Part shown: positions 7,962-16,182 of the stretch, piece after piece | How the letters are laid out: each line of letters starts with the position of its first letter | Numbering within the stretch: the first letter of the stretch is position 1 | Notes under the pieces: generated by a model | Told to the model about the DNA's origin: nothing | Seen by the model: the letters and a program-made list of their open reading frames with translations, nothing else | Database searches by the model: none | Source of the DNA: Mucilaginibacter sp. JRF | GTDB taxonomy: Bacteria; Bacteroidota; Bacteroidia; Sphingobacteriales; Sphingobacteriaceae | Direction: 5' to 3' | DNA length: 64,000 nucleotides | NCBI RefSeq assembly: GCF_015223065.1 | Contig: NZ_JADFBY010000004.1 | Coordinates: 248,001 to 312,000, forward strand | Made by a program: the position numbers and the translations under genes

Positions 7962-10217
7962 TTAATGCTGATCGTTCAATATGGCTACAGCCTTTTCAAG
8001 CAATTCGTCGCGCCCCTCGCGTATACCTTTAATGGTTGGCTTAACCGGTACATCTATCTTAACACCCACACGCTGGGTTTCGGTACCATCAGGATAGTAA
8101 ACACCTATGCCCGATATGGTTGAACCTAAAGCCCCCGGCAGCGGGAAGTTTGATATATTACCATCGGCACCCGCTGTTCGGCTACCAATTACGGTTACAT
8201 TGGGCGAGCTTTGAAAGGCGATGGTGGTATACTCTGCCTGGCTTTGCGCATCCTGATTAACTATAACCACTACTTTGCCCTTATAACTATCGGCAGCTAA
8301 AGCCCCATTCTCTATGGCTGGCTTATAAGTAAATAAGCCGGGGTATGATGCAGATGTGGTGCTGAACTTTACAAACGGCGAAGGCATGCCTTTTATAAAA
8401 TTACCGAACGTAAACGGCATAAATGCTGATGGATAGCAGCGCATATCAACTATAATGCCCTTGCTGTTTTTAAATAGCTGTTTAATTGTAAACAGATCCT
8501 CGTTTTTATACTTGGCAGGATAAACATAGCCTATACCATCTTTCCGCAAGTAATAACCCTCTTTGCCATAGTTATTATCAATAATTCCGTTGTAGGATTG
8601 CCGGTAATCCATCCCCTCAATGTTTACCGATCTGACAGCCCCTGTACCCTGTACCTCAAATTCAAACACTTTATTGGGCGACCGTAGTAAGTATTCGCGC
8701 GGCATATCGCGTAGCATAGATTCATCGTTTGATGCTATTGAAAGCGGGCGATACTTTTCGATCAATTCGGCAACACTAACGCCGTTTATTTTGGTGATCA
8801 CATCACCTACCTTAAAGTTCTGCTTAACATTAAGGGTATCCTTATAATAACCGGTAACTAACAATTTACCCTCAATAAACTTTGCCTGAAACGGCGGACT
8901 ATTGGTACCCTTGTATCTTTCTAACTCGCCGCGCTCGTTTGCGAAAAAGGCATGCCCCTCGTGAATACTCGAACTTAGTTTTAATACGGCGAGGGCATAA
9001 TCGGTACTATTACCCGCTTGCGCGAAAATGGCTATATTCCTATCCAGCGCGTTAACCCAGTTCTCGCCTATAAGGTGCCGGTTAGGGAAAAAGTATTTAA
9101 TGATGTTCCAGTAACGGTAGAGCGACAACATGCGATAGCCTGCATCAACCACCGGTAACTGGGCATAAGTATTCTCTGCAATAAAAATGGGGTTGCCTAC
9201 ACCTTGTGCAAAACTTATATAAATATTGGGACCCGTATTTCTGTTAGCCAGTATATATTTTAGTTTGGCCGTGAGCGATGGTTTGAAAACCTTATTAGTA
9301 AATAATGCACCATAATCGGGCTTTAGCTTGATGTTGCTTATTTTTTCGATGGGTGTGCAATCATTACAAACGGGTGGAACGCCCAGTTTATCCATCCACT
9401 TTTCAAAAGCGGCCGAAGCTTCGGCATCATTCTTGGCGGCGATAACGGCAGGCATCACCCTGAATAATTCGGCATCCCAATTATAATCGCCTTTAGCTAC
9501 AGCGGGGTGATGATACTTTAAAAAGCCCCATAATTGCCCCAACAGCGAAAGGTATTTTGTGTTAACAGGTGTTACTGAGATGGCATTTATTTTAGAGCCA
9601 TACTTAAATACAGTATCTCTTTCGGCTACGGAGAGCTTGCGCTGAAATAGTTTTGCCTGCTCAACGGGCTTATCGTCAATATACAATTTCAAATCATCAA
9701 CCCAGGCTTGCCCCTCACCTACCATTATACCACCACCTGTAATGTTAGTGGCCTCCTCTTTATTGTAAGGTACTTTGATAGAACATTTTATCCAGTCCTG
9801 ATCGCCGGTAATGCCGTGCTCGTTCATGTTATCTAATTCGAGCACTTTAGTCCGGCCATCTATACGCAGCCATAAACCGGCGTAGCCATTTTTAACTGCC
9901 TTGGTTTTTACATAACCTTCCAGGCGTACGGTATCGCCATCAAATATCTTGGGAATTCTGAACGTGACAGCGCCAAAACTCATAGCCGATTTGCCTTTTG
10001 TTAAACTAACCGAGTATTTGCCGCTGTGCGCAACGGTACTATCCAGCCTGATCAAATACCAGCTACCTTCGCCGGAATTAAAATTGATCCAGTTAACAGG
10101 TTTGCCTTTTTGCAGCTGCTCAAAGCCTCCATTAAAAGGGGACTCCGTTTGGGCATTGCACGAGATAATTAAACAAGAAAAAAACAGACAAAATAATAAA
10201 GCAGGTTTTTTCATCAT
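7962..10217 (-). CDS. S41 family peptidase, secreted lipoprotein
   Basis: 751 aa. The start is taken at MMKKPALLF (10217; the second Met at 10214 is equally possible) because the signal peptide and lipobox LIISCNAQ follow directly; upstream ATGs would bury it. A carbohydrate-binding-like sandwich (residues about 20-175, GGFEQLQKGKPVNWINF, AWVDDLKLYIDDKP) precedes a tail-specific protease region. The PDZ-like segment is FKVGDVITKINGVSVAELI. The S41 core contains VVVIVNQDAQSQAEYTTIAF, with the likely nucleophile Ser in AQSQAE, and GSRTAGADGNIS. Members cleave peptides in the periplasm or at the surface; the substrate is unknown. An orphan M35-propeptide-like lipoprotein lies just upstream on the same strand. 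Confidence 0.85.
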   Translation of the reverse strand: MMKKPALLFCLFFSCLIISCNAQTESPFNGGFEQLQKGKPVNWINFNSGEGSWYLIRLDSTVAHSGKYSVSLTKGKSAMSFGAVTFRIPKIFDGDTVRLEGYVKTKAVKNGYAGLWLRIDGRTKVLELDNMNEHGITGDQDWIKCSIKVPYNKEEATNITGGGIMVGEGQAWVDDLKLYIDDKPVEQAKLFQRKLSVAERDTVFKYGSKINAISVTPVNTKYLSLLGQLWGFLKYHHPAVAKGDYNWDAELFRVMPAVIAAKNDAEASAAFEKWMDKLGVPPVCNDCTPIEKISNIKLKPDYGALFTNKVFKPSLTAKLKYILANRNTGPNIYISFAQGVGNPIFIAENTYAQLPVVDAGYRMLSLYRYWNIIKYFFPNRHLIGENWVNALDRNIAIFAQAGNSTDYALAVLKLSSSIHEGHAFFANERGELERYKGTNSPPFQAKFIEGKLLVTGYYKDTLNVKQNFKVGDVITKINGVSVAELIEKYRPLSIASNDESMLRDMPREYLLRSPNKVFEFEVQGTGAVRSVNIEGMDYRQSYNGIIDNNYGKEGYYLRKDGIGYVYPAKYKNEDLFTIKQLFKNSKGIIVDMRCYPSAFMPFTFGNFIKGMPSPFVKFSTTSASYPGLFTYKPAIENGALAADSYKGKVVVIVNQDAQSQAEYTTIAFQSSPNVTVIGSRTAGADGNISNFPLPGALGSTISGIGVYYPDGTETQRVGVKIDVPVKPTIKGIREGRDELLEKAVAILNDQH

Positions 10218-10321
10218 GATACAGTAAGGTTTGATGTAAGGCCAACGCACTCGTATACAGCGCAATGGCATTTAACCTATAATCGTGAAAAAACCTGCTT
10301 TATTGCGTTATACGCTAATAT

Positions 10322-10846
10322 TTATTTTATATACACAAAGCTCACACTATTCGCAACGGCAAGGCCGCTTACGCTTTGGCTATTGTATACCACGGTGTAC
10401 TTACCTGGTTTTTCAATAGCATAAGCCTTTCGTAAATCAACAGTGGTTGTGGTGCTGTCGCCCGGGGCTACCTTGATATAGCTATCGGCAGGTGGGGGCA
10501 TCATGCGTTTGGCCATGGCACCGCGGTAATTTACTTCCTGCCCGTCATCGCCCTTAATATCAACATACTTGCTTAAAGGCGGCTCGAACGGGGTATGCCA
10601 TTTCAGGAATTGCGAGGCAGTATCGGCAGGATTATAGACAGTAAATTTCATATTCACCGGCTGGCCAACCTTTATGGTATCGGCTATTTGCATGGTGGCA
10701 TATATGGTTTTGGGCATATTTTGTTGCGAGGCTGTGGTATCGGCAGCATTAGCGGTTGAATCAACATTGCCCGAGCTGTTATTGCTCACACTGCATGAAG
10801 CCAAAGCCAATACCGTGGCAGATAAAAGAAGTTTGTAGTTTTTCAT
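10322..10846 (-). CDS. Lipoprotein with an M35-protease-propeptide-like domain
   Basis: 174 aa. Signal peptide and lipobox (VLALASCSVS) place it on a membrane. A Ser/Asn/Ala linker is followed by a beta-rich domain (residues about 50-172) with FTVYNPADTASQFLKWHTPF, a YRGAMAKR segment and a final PGKYTVVYNS strand. This set resembles the N-terminal domain in front of deuterolysin/peptidyl-Lys metalloproteases, as I remember it, but no HExxH protease follows. It could be a free-standing inhibitor or binding module. The gene ends 105 nt before the S41 peptidase and could be cotranscribed, although no promoter or terminator was resolved between them. The homology is inferred from pattern only. 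Confidence 0.6.
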   Translation of the reverse strand: MKNYKLLLSATVLALASCSVSNNSSGNVDSTANAADTTASQQNMPKTIYATMQIADTIKVGQPVNMKFTVYNPADTASQFLKWHTPFEPPLSKYVDIKGDDGQEVNYRGAMAKRMMPPPADSYIKVAPGDSTTTTVDLRKAYAIEKPGKYTVVYNSQSVSGLAVANSVSFVYIK

Positions 10847-10859
10847 GGAACAAAAATGC

Positions 10860-11081
10860 TAATTATATTAAATTCTAAAATCGAAATACTAAACTCTAAT
10901 GGGTAAATTCTAATAGATAAATTCTAAAATCTAATATCTAAATTCTAAACTTTGACAGGCGATGCAGAGAAAGGTTAATTCCTTTAAATAATATTTCACC
11001 AATAACTAATCTCTAATTACTAACCACCAACCTCTAACTACTAATATCCAACCTCACCATTCACTACTAACCACTCACTAC
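10860..11081. repeat. Composite heptamer array (R4): TCTAAAN then CTAACCA
   Basis: From about 10860 to 10960 the sequence is a degenerate array of 7-nt units of the form TCTAAAA/TCTAATA/TCTAAAT. From about 10985 to 11081 it changes to ACTAACC-type heptamers. The same two sub-arrays occur in reverse complement at 23975-24143. No gene, promoter box or terminator is visible in this stretch. Confidence 0.7.
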
Positions 11082-11082
11082 C

Positions 11083-13536
11083 TCAAAAATGCCATATCGC
11101 TTTCAAGCTCAAGTTGCGGCCCATGTTGTATATGCCGAGCCGGCCGTTGGGTGATGATTGATAGTACTCGAAATACTTTAAGCGGTTAAGGTTGGATTGA
11201 TACACCTTATCGAACACATTATCGGCTTGCAAAAACAGTTCGAGGTATTTTTTATCAGATGTGGTTTTGATGGTGGTACCCGCGCTCAGGTTAATGAGTG
11301 TGTAGCCGGGGGTGTAGGTTTCGGTATTATCGAGGGCGTAAAATTTATCCTGTGCCGAATAGATATCAGCCTCAACTCCCGCGTAAATTTTGGAGAACGC
11401 CCCATATTCACCATCCAACTTAAAGCGCAACTGCGAGCGCACATGCAACGGCGGGATAAAAGGCAGATACTTTGCCGCGCCGTTCGATTGCTCTATCAGC
11501 GCATCGTTCTTATTAATACCGCGCACATAGGCCAAACTGTTATTAAAGTTAAGCCATTTTAACCCCTCGGGATGCAGGTTGAGGGTGAACTCGGCACCAT
11601 ACAACCTTGCCTTTGATTGCTGATATTGGTAGGTGCTGTTACCCTCCACTATCACTACCGGGTTGCCGTTAGCATCAGTAAGGCGGGCCTGGTATATGTA
11701 ATTATCGATATTGTTATTGAACAACTCGGCCATAATATCCATGTGGCGCAGGTAGGCAATAAAACCCACATCCTGCTGTAAACTGAACTCCGGCTTAAAA
11801 GTGCGGTTGCCCAGGTAAACAATGTGCGCACCCGGATCAAGCCCGTTCGAGCCGATCTCTGTAATATTGGGCGCACGATACCCGCGTGCCACGTTGGCTT
11901 TAATTAACAATCGTTCGGTTATGTTATAAGTTAAACCCAAGCTGCCCGATATACCGGTATAATTTTTATCAAACTCCGGGAATTGCAGTTCAGCATCAGG
12001 TGTACCTGCCTGCACCTGTTTGCCGAAGCCGGTACGCGCATCGGTGCCTACATAAAAATCATTCCAGCGAATGTGGCGGTTATCATACCTCAATCCACCC
12101 GAAACATCAACCTTGCCCCAGCTTTTTTTGGCGAAGATGTAGGTACCGATATCAAACAAGTTATAATCAGGTATCGGGAAATCGGTAGCGTTTTTATTCC
12201 GATTGGTTTGGTAAAAACCGTTAGCGCCAATGGTGCTTTCTATCCCGGCAAATACAGGCAGGTTGTAGCGGGCTTCATAGTTGAGGGTGTTAAGTACAAT
12301 ATCCAACGCGGCTTGTTTAAGCGCTGTGGGGTGCGTGTACTCCTGCCTTATGTTTTGCTGTATACCAACCAGCGCGTTGATGCTCCCCTCGCCTACCTTA
12401 AACTGGCTTTGCGAGTACACCCTGTAATGTTTTATGCTTTGATGCAAGGGCGCTATGGCGTAGGTACGCAACTCACCATCACTAACCAGCGGACGGTTCT
12501 TGATATCATCGTTCTCTGCTACCTGTTTGGTAAACCTGCGGGTAAGCGAATCACGACTACCGTCGGGTATTTCCTGCAAATTATGGTACACCGTGGCGGC
12601 TATTTGTGTGTAACCCCATTTTTTATCGGTACGGGCAATGCCGGTAAAATTCAGTTCGCGAAAGCCGCTGTTATAAACATGGCCGTCGGTTTGGTTACGG
12701 TAATCGTGCGCCATTTTGTAGGTGCCGCGCAGGTTATACTTCCAATCGTTTTCGCTGTAATTTAAGCCTAACGATGTAGCGGCCATACCGTTGTTGATAT
12801 GATACTCGGTAGTAACATCACCCCTGAAACCTGTGCTATCGGACTGAATATAAGGTATCATATTGATCACACCCGCCAGCGCATCAGATCCATAAGTTAA
12901 ACTCGCCGGACCTTTTACCACCTCTACCCGGCCTAAACCGTAAGCGTCAATCTCGATACCGTGCTCATCGCCCCATTGCTGGCCTTCCTGGCGTATACCA
13001 TCGTACAGGGTAAGCACACGGTTATAGCCCAGTCCGCGGATGAACGGCTTGGATATATTAGGCCCTGTAGTAACCGCGTTAACACCCGGCACGCCTTTTA
13101 CAATACTTTCAATAATATTGGTGCTCACCTGCCGCTCGAGCGTAGTTTTTGACAGCACCGCCACGGGCACCGGGTTTTTACGCAACTGCGTGGCGCGCGA
13201 TACACCGGTAACCACCACTTCGTTCAGTTTAGTATCAAGCGGTTTAAGGTTTATGTTGATGGTTTGCTGCTGCCCACCGATGATATTTACTCTAACACTC
13301 TTACCCTCAAATGTTAAGCTCGAAAAGTTGATGCTGCGGCTGCCTGTCGGGATGCCTTTCAGCTCAAAATAACCAGTGGCATCGGCACGGGTGCCTAATT
13401 TGGTACCGCTAACAGTTACCGAGGCATAGGGTAAGCCTGTGGTATCGGCAGTTACACGGCCTTTTATTTCTCCCGTTTGCGCCTTAACTATAACAGGCAC
13501 AGCAATCAGCATAAAAAACAATAAAGCGTATCTCAT
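11083..13536 (-). CDS. TonB-dependent receptor (metal/siderophore type)
   Basis: 817 aa. A signal peptide (cleavage after VKAQ, about residue 20) is followed by a carboxypeptidase-regulatory-like domain (EIKGRVTADTTGLPYASVTV), the NEVVVTG segment, a plug (about 115-225, FIRGLGYNRVLTLYDGIRQ, VEVVKGPASLTYGSDALAG) and a 22-strand-type barrel that ends in the aromatic residue F (LKAIWHF). It imports a ligand across the outer membrane with TonB energy. It is divergent from a DtxR/MntR-type repressor across a perfect palindrome, so it is probably metal-repressed; the ligand may be an iron or manganese chelate. The carbohydrate SusC class is less likely because no SusD gene is adjacent. Confidence 0.93.
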   Translation of the reverse strand: MRYALLFFMLIAVPVIVKAQTGEIKGRVTADTTGLPYASVTVSGTKLGTRADATGYFELKGIPTGSRSINFSSLTFEGKSVRVNIIGGQQQTININLKPLDTKLNEVVVTGVSRATQLRKNPVPVAVLSKTTLERQVSTNIIESIVKGVPGVNAVTTGPNISKPFIRGLGYNRVLTLYDGIRQEGQQWGDEHGIEIDAYGLGRVEVVKGPASLTYGSDALAGVINMIPYIQSDSTGFRGDVTTEYHINNGMAATSLGLNYSENDWKYNLRGTYKMAHDYRNQTDGHVYNSGFRELNFTGIARTDKKWGYTQIAATVYHNLQEIPDGSRDSLTRRFTKQVAENDDIKNRPLVSDGELRTYAIAPLHQSIKHYRVYSQSQFKVGEGSINALVGIQQNIRQEYTHPTALKQAALDIVLNTLNYEARYNLPVFAGIESTIGANGFYQTNRNKNATDFPIPDYNLFDIGTYIFAKKSWGKVDVSGGLRYDNRHIRWNDFYVGTDARTGFGKQVQAGTPDAELQFPEFDKNYTGISGSLGLTYNITERLLIKANVARGYRAPNITEIGSNGLDPGAHIVYLGNRTFKPEFSLQQDVGFIAYLRHMDIMAELFNNNIDNYIYQARLTDANGNPVVIVEGNSTYQYQQSKARLYGAEFTLNLHPEGLKWLNFNNSLAYVRGINKNDALIEQSNGAAKYLPFIPPLHVRSQLRFKLDGEYGAFSKIYAGVEADIYSAQDKFYALDNTETYTPGYTLINLSAGTTIKTTSDKKYLELFLQADNVFDKVYQSNLNRLKYFEYYQSSPNGRLGIYNMGRNLSLKAIWHF

Positions 13537-13550
13537 AGATTAATTTTGCA

Positions 13551-13579
13551 CAAACATAAATATTAAATTCAATAAACAA
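13551..13579 (-). promoter_or_regulatory. Promoter of the TonB receptor gene
   Basis: On the minus strand TATGTTTG (13558-13551) matches TAnnTTTG, with TTG 18 nt upstream (13579-13577). The adjacent palindrome at 13581-13614 abuts the -33 element. Confidence 0.65.
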
Positions 13580-13580
13580 T

Positions 13581-13614
13581 ATAAATAAAATTAGACAAGA
13601 CTAATTTTATTTAT
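13581..13614. promoter_or_regulatory. Palindromic operator between TonB receptor and DtxR/MntR-type gene
   Basis: ATAAATAAAATTAG (13581-13594) and CTAATTTTATTTAT (13601-13614) are a perfect 14-bp inverted repeat separated by ACAAGA. The core ATTAG-n6-CTAAT is reminiscent of DtxR-family boxes. It sits between two symmetric -7 boxes of identical sequence (TATGTTTG). Confidence 0.7.
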
Positions 13615-13627
13615 TTAAACTAATAAC

Positions 13628-13635
13628 TATGTTTG
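13628..13635 (+). promoter_or_regulatory. -7 box TATGTTTG of the DtxR/MntR-type gene
   Basis: TATGTTTG lies 19 nt before the ATG at 13655. The region where the -33 element should lie overlaps the right half of the palindromic operator, so autoregulation is likely. Confidence 0.6.
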
Positions 13636-13654
13636 TGTACTTGTTGTTTGAGGG

Positions 13655-14305
13655 ATGTATACACTATCAGAAGAAAATTATTTAAAGGCCATTTACCGCC
13701 TGGCATTGGGCGAGGGTAAGATAACCCCCACTGCTATAGCCGAATCGCTGGGTAACAATCCGGCATCGGTAGTGGATATGATACGCAAGCTGAGCGAAAA
13801 GCAACTGATAGAATACGATAAGAAGAAAGGCGTAGAACTTACCCCGCAGGGTTTAAAGGATGCCGTGCTGATAGTGCGTCGTCACCGTTTGTGGGAAGTG
13901 TTCCTGCTCGAAAAACTGGGCTATCATTGGGATGAGATACATGACATTGCCGAAGAACTGGAGCATATAAACGACGAAACCCTGGCCGACCGCTTAGAGA
14001 AATTCCTGGGCTTCCCTGAATATGATCCGCATGGCGACCCTATACCCAAGGCTAATGGCAAAATGGCCAAGCCTTACTCAGTAACCCTTGCCGCCATGAA
14101 AACCGGCAGCACCTGCCAAGTAGCCGCCGTGCGCGATACCAGCAGCGCCTTTTTGCAATACCTGCTAAAGCTTAACATTGGCATAGGCACGCAGATACAA
14201 CTGGTTGAGAAAATAACTTTTGATAACTCCCTGGTGATAAGCATTAACGGCAAGGAACATACCACCGTATCGCAAAAGTTCGGGGATAATATTTTGGTGG
14301 AGTAA
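13655..14305 (+). CDS. DtxR/MntR family metal-dependent transcriptional regulator
   Basis: 216 aa. Order: winged-helix DNA-binding domain (residues 1-65, SEENYLKAIYRL, IRKLSEKQLIEYDKKKGVEL), metal-binding and dimerisation domain (about 66-140, with HDIAEELEHINDETLADRL and LGFPEYDPHGDPIP) and a FeoA/SH3-like C-terminal domain. The family binds Fe2+ or Mn2+ and then represses transport genes. Which metal cannot be told from sequence alone. The gene diverges from a TonB-dependent receptor with a shared palindromic operator between matching promoters, so it most likely represses both itself and the receptor when metal is plentiful. Confidence 0.92.
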   Translation: MYTLSEENYLKAIYRLALGEGKITPTAIAESLGNNPASVVDMIRKLSEKQLIEYDKKKGVELTPQGLKDAVLIVRRHRLWEVFLLEKLGYHWDEIHDIAEELEHINDETLADRLEKFLGFPEYDPHGDPIPKANGKMAKPYSVTLAAMKTGSTCQVAAVRDTSSAFLQYLLKLNIGIGTQIQLVEKITFDNSLVISINGKEHTTVSQKFGDNILVE

Positions 14306-14309
14306 ATAT

Positions 14310-14519
14310 TTAAGATGATCGTTGTTTGTTAATTTGGGACACCTTTATCCATAATATTATTAAAGCAGCAATAGTTACTGCTAAGGCAATTGCCGCCACT
14401 ACTATCTTCCAGGTCTTATGATCCTGAACACCGCTTATAATATTGGTAATATTAAGTACGATCATACTTAAAAATGTCATTACAGGGATGGTCAGCTTTT
14501 TCGATAATGAACTTTGCAT
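14310..14519 (-). CDS. Small two-helix membrane protein, unknown function
   Basis: 69 aa from the ATG at 14519 (MQSSLSKKL). Two hydrophobic segments (about residues 9-29 and 40-62: TFLSMIVLNITNII and IVVAAIALAVTIAALIILW) flank a polar turn (SGVQDHKTWK). The charged tail is SQINKQRSS. The longer open frame from 14600 adds residues of no clear character. No family recognised. It ends 4 nt from the convergent DtxR-type gene and has no evident partner. Confidence 0.5.
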   Translation of the reverse strand: MQSSLSKKLTIPVMTFLSMIVLNITNIISGVQDHKTWKIVVAAIALAVTIAALIILWIKVSQINKQRSS

Positions 14520-14608
14520 GTAGCAATATATAATATTTACCTCAGCATAAAAACAAAAGCCGTGACGGATATCGCCACGGCTCTTGTTATGAACAGACAA
14601 TTTGTTAT

Positions 14609-15175
14609 TTAAAAGAATTTATAGCCAACGCTTAATGCCCATAGGCTTTGGCGTTGATCAAAACTGTCGCTTACTTTGGTAAGACCACCTTCGTAACGCA
14701 GATCGACAGTTATATTGCCGATATCAACACCGCCACCTGCCTGAAAACCTAGCGCACTGCTCTTGTAATTTCTGAAGGCATCGCCTACATTTTGACCAAA
14801 GCTACGGCTGTCGCTTAAAATGGCGCTATAAACCGGACCAGCAGCAAGGTGCAAATTCAAACTTTCTTGTCCGAAACTTTTACCTATAAGCACCGGTACA
14901 TTAAGCGTGGTAAAGCGTACTTTACCGCTGTAGGTGTTATCGTCGCTTTCAAACTTACCACCACTACTACCTAAGTATAGCTCGGGCTGTAAAAACCAAT
15001 CGGAACCGAAGCGTGCGAAACCACCCACCTGGTAACCTGTGATACTTGACTCTTTCAGATCATTGGTATTGATTTTTGAGAATGTAACACCTGCCTTCGC
15101 GCCCACACTCACCTGCGCTTTAGCACCGATGACACCAGCCACCAGCAAGGCAATTGATAATAGATACTTTTTCAT
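14609..15175 (-). CDS. Small outer-membrane beta-barrel protein
   Basis: 188 aa from MKKYLLSIALL (15175), chosen because the signal peptide starts there and is cleaved after GAKAQ. The rest is a PorT/OMP_b-brl-type barrel of eight strands or so: VSVGAKAGVTFSKI at the start, GYQVGGFARFGSDWFLQPELY, LNLHLAAGPVYSAIL, GFQAGGGVDIGNITVDLRYE, and a terminal aromatic strand (WALSVGYKFF). Such proteins are abundant in Bacteroidota; a specific role cannot be assigned. Downstream the small membrane protein is on the same strand 89 nt away. Confidence 0.85.
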   Translation of the reverse strand: MKKYLLSIALLVAGVIGAKAQVSVGAKAGVTFSKINTNDLKESSITGYQVGGFARFGSDWFLQPELYLGSSGGKFESDDNTYSGKVRFTTLNVPVLIGKSFGQESLNLHLAAGPVYSAILSDSRSFGQNVGDAFRNYKSSALGFQAGGGVDIGNITVDLRYEGGLTKVSDSFDQRQSLWALSVGYKFF

Positions 15176-15281
15176 TTTTGTTAATATTTGGTTCAACATC
15201 GTTTTAAATGTTGGATATTTAACAAAAGTTTAATCGGTTTGTGTTAAATTTAACAAACATCAGGTTGGGGTAGCTTATTAA

Positions 15282-15315
15282 ACTCCTCCTATATCCTCCC
15301 CGAGGGGGGGACTGA
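15282..15315. repeat. R3 C-rich module
   Basis: CTCCTCC..CCTCCCCGAGGGGGGG, a partial copy of the CCTCCCC/GGGGAGG intergenic module. With the R2 and R1 copies that follow it makes up most of the 714-bp gene-free stretch 15176-15889. Confidence 0.6.
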
Positions 15316-15341
15316 AATCCCTTCATCATATTGACTTTCTT

Positions 15342-15422
15342 GTCATTTCGAACGAGGTACGAGGAGAAATCTCTCGCTTTACTATAAACGTGTACAGATT
15401 TCTCGCTATCGCTCGAAATGAC
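15342..15422. repeat. R2 palindromic element (complete copy)
   Basis: The ends GTCATTTCGAACG and CGCTCGAAATGAC are inverted repeats. Inside, GGAGAAATCT pairs with AGATTTCTC around a central ACTATAAACGTGT. It is a MITE-like intergenic repeat of about 80 bp. Confidence 0.75.
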
Positions 15423-15469
15423 AAGTGGATTAAAAAAATCAAAAGCACAAACCACTAATAACCAATCCT

Positions 15470-15768
15470 ACCGGCATCAGAAATGCTCGGAGTAGCACAA
15501 GCCCTGCCAACGCATAAACTTTCACCGGGCAGGGCGTAGCCGGCGACTTTTGTTTCTTTTGGTCGCTCAAAAGAAATTGAGGACAGGTAATGAAGATGTT
15601 ATAAAGGTGCTTTAACGAACGGATTGTGCTCTGATCATTGTTAGTCTGCTCTTGGGCGCAGAGCCCAGTTACTTTGTCTTAGACACAAAGTAACCAAAAG
15701 TCAAGGCAGAAAAAACCTTCCGCCCACAAGGCCATACTCCCTGGCCCGGTTTTCTGCCAGGCCGACGC
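15470..15768 (-). repeat. R1 structured repeat, copy A
   Basis: On the minus strand it begins CTGGCAGAAAACCGGGCC and ends in ATGCCGG. It has the GGCAGAAAACC/GGTTTTTTCTGCC stem, a GTTACTTTGT/ACAAAGTAAC stem, TGGGC-TCTGC-GCCCA, a TTTCTTTTG/CAAAAGAAA stem and the outer GCCCGG/CCGGGC pair. The first, third and fifth stems are shared with copies B and C with paired differences. Confidence 0.75.
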
Positions 15769-15795
15769 TCGTTTATTTTTAAAGTTTTTATAAAA

Positions 15796-15829
15796 GTCCT
15801 CCCCCTCGGGGAGGATTTAGGAGGGGTAT
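15796..15829. repeat. R3 C-rich module
   Basis: GTCCTCCCCCTCGGGGAGG followed by ATTTAGGAGGGG. A short hairpin is possible (CCTCCCC/GGGGAGG). Confidence 0.65.
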
Positions 15830-15863
15830 CCCAACACGCTATTCCATAAATTACATTTTTTTA

Positions 15864-15871
15864 TATTTTTG
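15864..15871 (+). promoter_or_regulatory. -7 box TATTTTTG of the CsbD-like gene
   Basis: TATTTTTG lies 18 nt before the ATG at 15890. An in-frame ATG at 15869 falls inside this box and is therefore not the start. Confidence 0.65.
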
Positions 15872-15889
15872 CATAAACTCATTATAACC

Positions 15890-16105
15890 ATGGCCGAAAT
15901 AAGCATTAGCGATCAGGACTGGAACCGCGTTAAGATCAAATTGCAACGCAAATACAACCATCTTACTGATGCGCAACTACAATATACTCAAGGGCAAGAA
16001 GATAGCCTGATAACCCGCATTATGGATCTGGTTAACCGCGACCGTAATTATGTGGTGTTCACCCTCAAAAAAGCACTGGTGAATATTGATAACAACCGCT
16101 TGTAA
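15890..16105 (+). CDS. Small CsbD-like protein
   Basis: 71 aa. The layout DWNRVKIKLQRKYNHLTDAQL, then YTQGQEDSLITRIMDLVNR, matches the CsbD-type pattern WnxxKgxxkxkfgxLTdddl..geddel, found in small general-stress proteins of unknown biochemical role. The tail (NYVVFTLKKALVNIDNNRL) is not CsbD-like. The start at MAEISIS is fixed by the -7 box at 15864-15871, which gives an almost leaderless mRNA. It is followed by a terminator, so the downstream protease gene is transcribed separately or by read-through. The family assignment is moderate. Confidence 0.7.
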   Translation: MAEISISDQDWNRVKIKLQRKYNHLTDAQLQYTQGQEDSLITRIMDLVNRDRNYVVFTLKKALVNIDNNRL

Positions 16106-16110
16106 AATTT

Positions 16111-16143
16111 CAAGGCCCTCCGCTAAAACCGGGGGGCTTTTTT
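16111..16143 (+). terminator. Intrinsic terminator after the CsbD-like gene
   Basis: GGCCCTCCG..CCGGGGGGC forms a GC-rich stem (with a G-T pair) followed by TTTTTT. Confidence 0.7.
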
Positions 16144-16182
16144 GTACATTTATATTTTTAGTGAACAGACGAATATCGCCCA

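Noticed and set aside
10860..11081. CRISPR array
   Set aside because: The repeat unit is 7 nt, degenerate and without spacers.
11983..12765. 260-aa open frame opposite the TonB receptor
   Set aside because: A shadow of the receptor gene; no start signal and no recognisable domain.
15219..15455. 78-aa minus-strand open frame
   Set aside because: Its sequence is translated R2 and R3 repeat.
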